DNA of 36,795 nt from the IMG/VR virus record IMGVR_UViG_3300032282_002109, positions 1 to 36,795 of that record. One strand, given 5' to 3'. Shown here in pieces: positions 36,138 through 36,795 of this stretch. A program made the position numbers and the translations under genes. Within the stretch, counting starts at the first letter, position 1, and each line of letters opens with the position of its first letter. This DNA comes from a virus. Under the pieces are notes generated by a model. It was not told the DNA's origin. It did no database searches and saw only the letters and a list, made by a program, of their open reading frames with translations.

Positions 36138-36795
36138 TCACATGAGGTTCTTAACTGCAACGCGACGATAGTAGCGGTTGCTGTTAACACGCAGTCTTCC
36201 AAGACCCTGGGTGGTGCCTTCCGCGAATGGGTTAGCAACGATTCCATAACGGGTCTTAAAGCCGATCTTGGGCTGGAAGCTGTTCTCGCCAACGGCACGT
36301 ACCATTTGGAGAGGAACATATGGGCAATAGAAGAGACCAGCATCATAAGGGGAAGAACCCTTATAACCAACAACATAGTATTGGTTGCTGCCTTGTGCCA
36401 GACCGCTGTTGTCAGCAGCCAGGTTTGCCGAATATGGGTCAATATATACGCGATACTTACCTTGGATTGTACCAGCAAAGGTGTTGCCGGTGTCATCAAC
36501 GTTCAGGTTAGCGTTGAGCGCAGGGGTGTAATCGAGAACACCAGCCATGGTCAGTGCTGAAGCAACGTCAGCAGAGCACATGATGATGTTGCCCTTTCCT
36601 CTACGAGTTCTCTGAGCGATTCTGTTAGCATCTCTTTCGATTTGGAACAGAAGACCCTTGAACTTCTCAACTGACCAACGACCGTTGGAGTCGATGTCGA
36701 GGTCGAATACACCAGCGGTAGCGGTGTTTTCTACAGCACCTTGCTCAGCAATCTTGTAGATGGTTCTGATAACTTCGCGGTTGATTTCAGCAAGA
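36138..36795 (-). CDS. 23: Major capsid protein gp23, C-terminal part
   Basis: The frame is open at the window edge and ends at 36138, giving 218 visible residues. The sequence contains the gp23-type helix LFQIERDANRIAQRTRRGKG, then MCSADVASALTMAG, VYIDPYSAN, NQYYVVGYKGSSPYDAGLFY, PYVPLQMVRAV and a NRYYRRVAVKNLM end. These are hallmark segments of the capsid shell protein. The base composition is distinctly more GC-rich than neighbouring genes, as is common for highly expressed capsid genes. A strong terminator follows. Confidence 0.96.
   Translation of the reverse strand, partial: LAEINREVIRTIYKIAEQGAVENTATAGVFDLDIDSNGRWSVEKFKGLLFQIERDANRIAQRTRRGKGNIIMCSADVASALTMAGVLDYTPALNANLNVDDTGNTFAGTIQGKYRVYIDPYSANLAADNSGLAQGSNQYYVVGYKGSSPYDAGLFYCPYVPLQMVRAVGENSFQPKIGFKTRYGIVANPFAEGTTQGLGRLRVNSNRYYRRVAVKNLM

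Noticed and set aside
1-36795. CRISPR arrays, insertion sequences, integrase or attachment sites
   Set aside because: I saw no regularly spaced long repeats, transposase motifs, terminal inverted repeats or integrase motifs. The only repeat cluster is the short triple repeat at 26374-26403.
1-36795. Photosynthesis or carbon-metabolism auxiliary genes
   Set aside because: No psbA, hli, petE, talC or similar product is encoded in this window, so the cyanophage reading rests on other genes.

Overview
The window is a contiguous piece of a T4-like myovirus genome, most likely a marine cyanophage. Every gene I can support lies on the minus strand, so transcription runs from high to low coordinates. 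T4 core genes are recognisable by motif and order: gp23 (partial), a gp19-like tube protein, uvsY, uvsW, gp55, gp47, gp46, gp45, gp44, gp62, regA, gp43, uvsX, gp41, gp61, nrdA and nrdB. The cyanophage reading rests on accessory genes: a CobS-like AAA+ ATPase with a VWA/HExxH partner, a MazG-like pyrophosphohydrolase, an Hsp20, three Sm-like proteins and a small protein resembling the cyanobacterial DUF3110 family. No photosystem gene is present, so the exact host is not shown.

Layout in transcription order. (1) 36.8-34.4 kb: end of the capsid gene, terminator, late promoter, tube-like gene, uvsY and an AT-rich 2OG-Fe(II) oxygenase-like gene. (2) 34.4-28.8 kb: uvsW, an Sm-like gene, a strong sigma70-type promoter, then gp55, gp47, the DUF3110-like gene and gp46. 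(3) 28.8-25.2 kb: VWA/HExxH protein, small protein and CobS-like ATPase, the last behind a TATAAT with three phased 9-bp repeats. (4) 25.2-20.1 kb: DUF3310, clamp, clamp loader and RegA, with a JmjC-like oxygenase and a DruA-like protein inserted between gp44 and gp62. (5) 20.0-11.1 kb: Hsp20; a terminator whose 3' arm carries the -35 of the next promoter; two Sm-like genes; gp43, uvsX and gp41 with three more oxygenases at their junctions; then MazG. (6) 11.1-5.1 kb: a late/virion-like block in which most genes follow an xATAAATA motif, with a tRNA-Ala(UGC). (7) 5.0-0 kb: terminator, sigma70-type promoter, gp61 primase, nrdA, nrdB, small genes and a GIY-YIG-like gene cut by the window edge.

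Together these genes supply dNTPs (NrdAB, MazG), the replisome (gp43, gp44/62, gp45, gp41, gp61), recombination-dependent replication (UvsX, UvsY, UvsW, gp46/47) and the late-transcription switch (gp55 with the gp45 clamp). RegA would give translational repression. Most genes overlap by 4-20 bp or abut, implying translational coupling.

The least explained features are: five Fe(II)/2OG-oxygenase-type genes of four sequence types wedged between replication and recombination genes; the CobS-like/VWA-metalloprotease pair; the three-member Sm-like family; and the compact terminator-promoter junctions.
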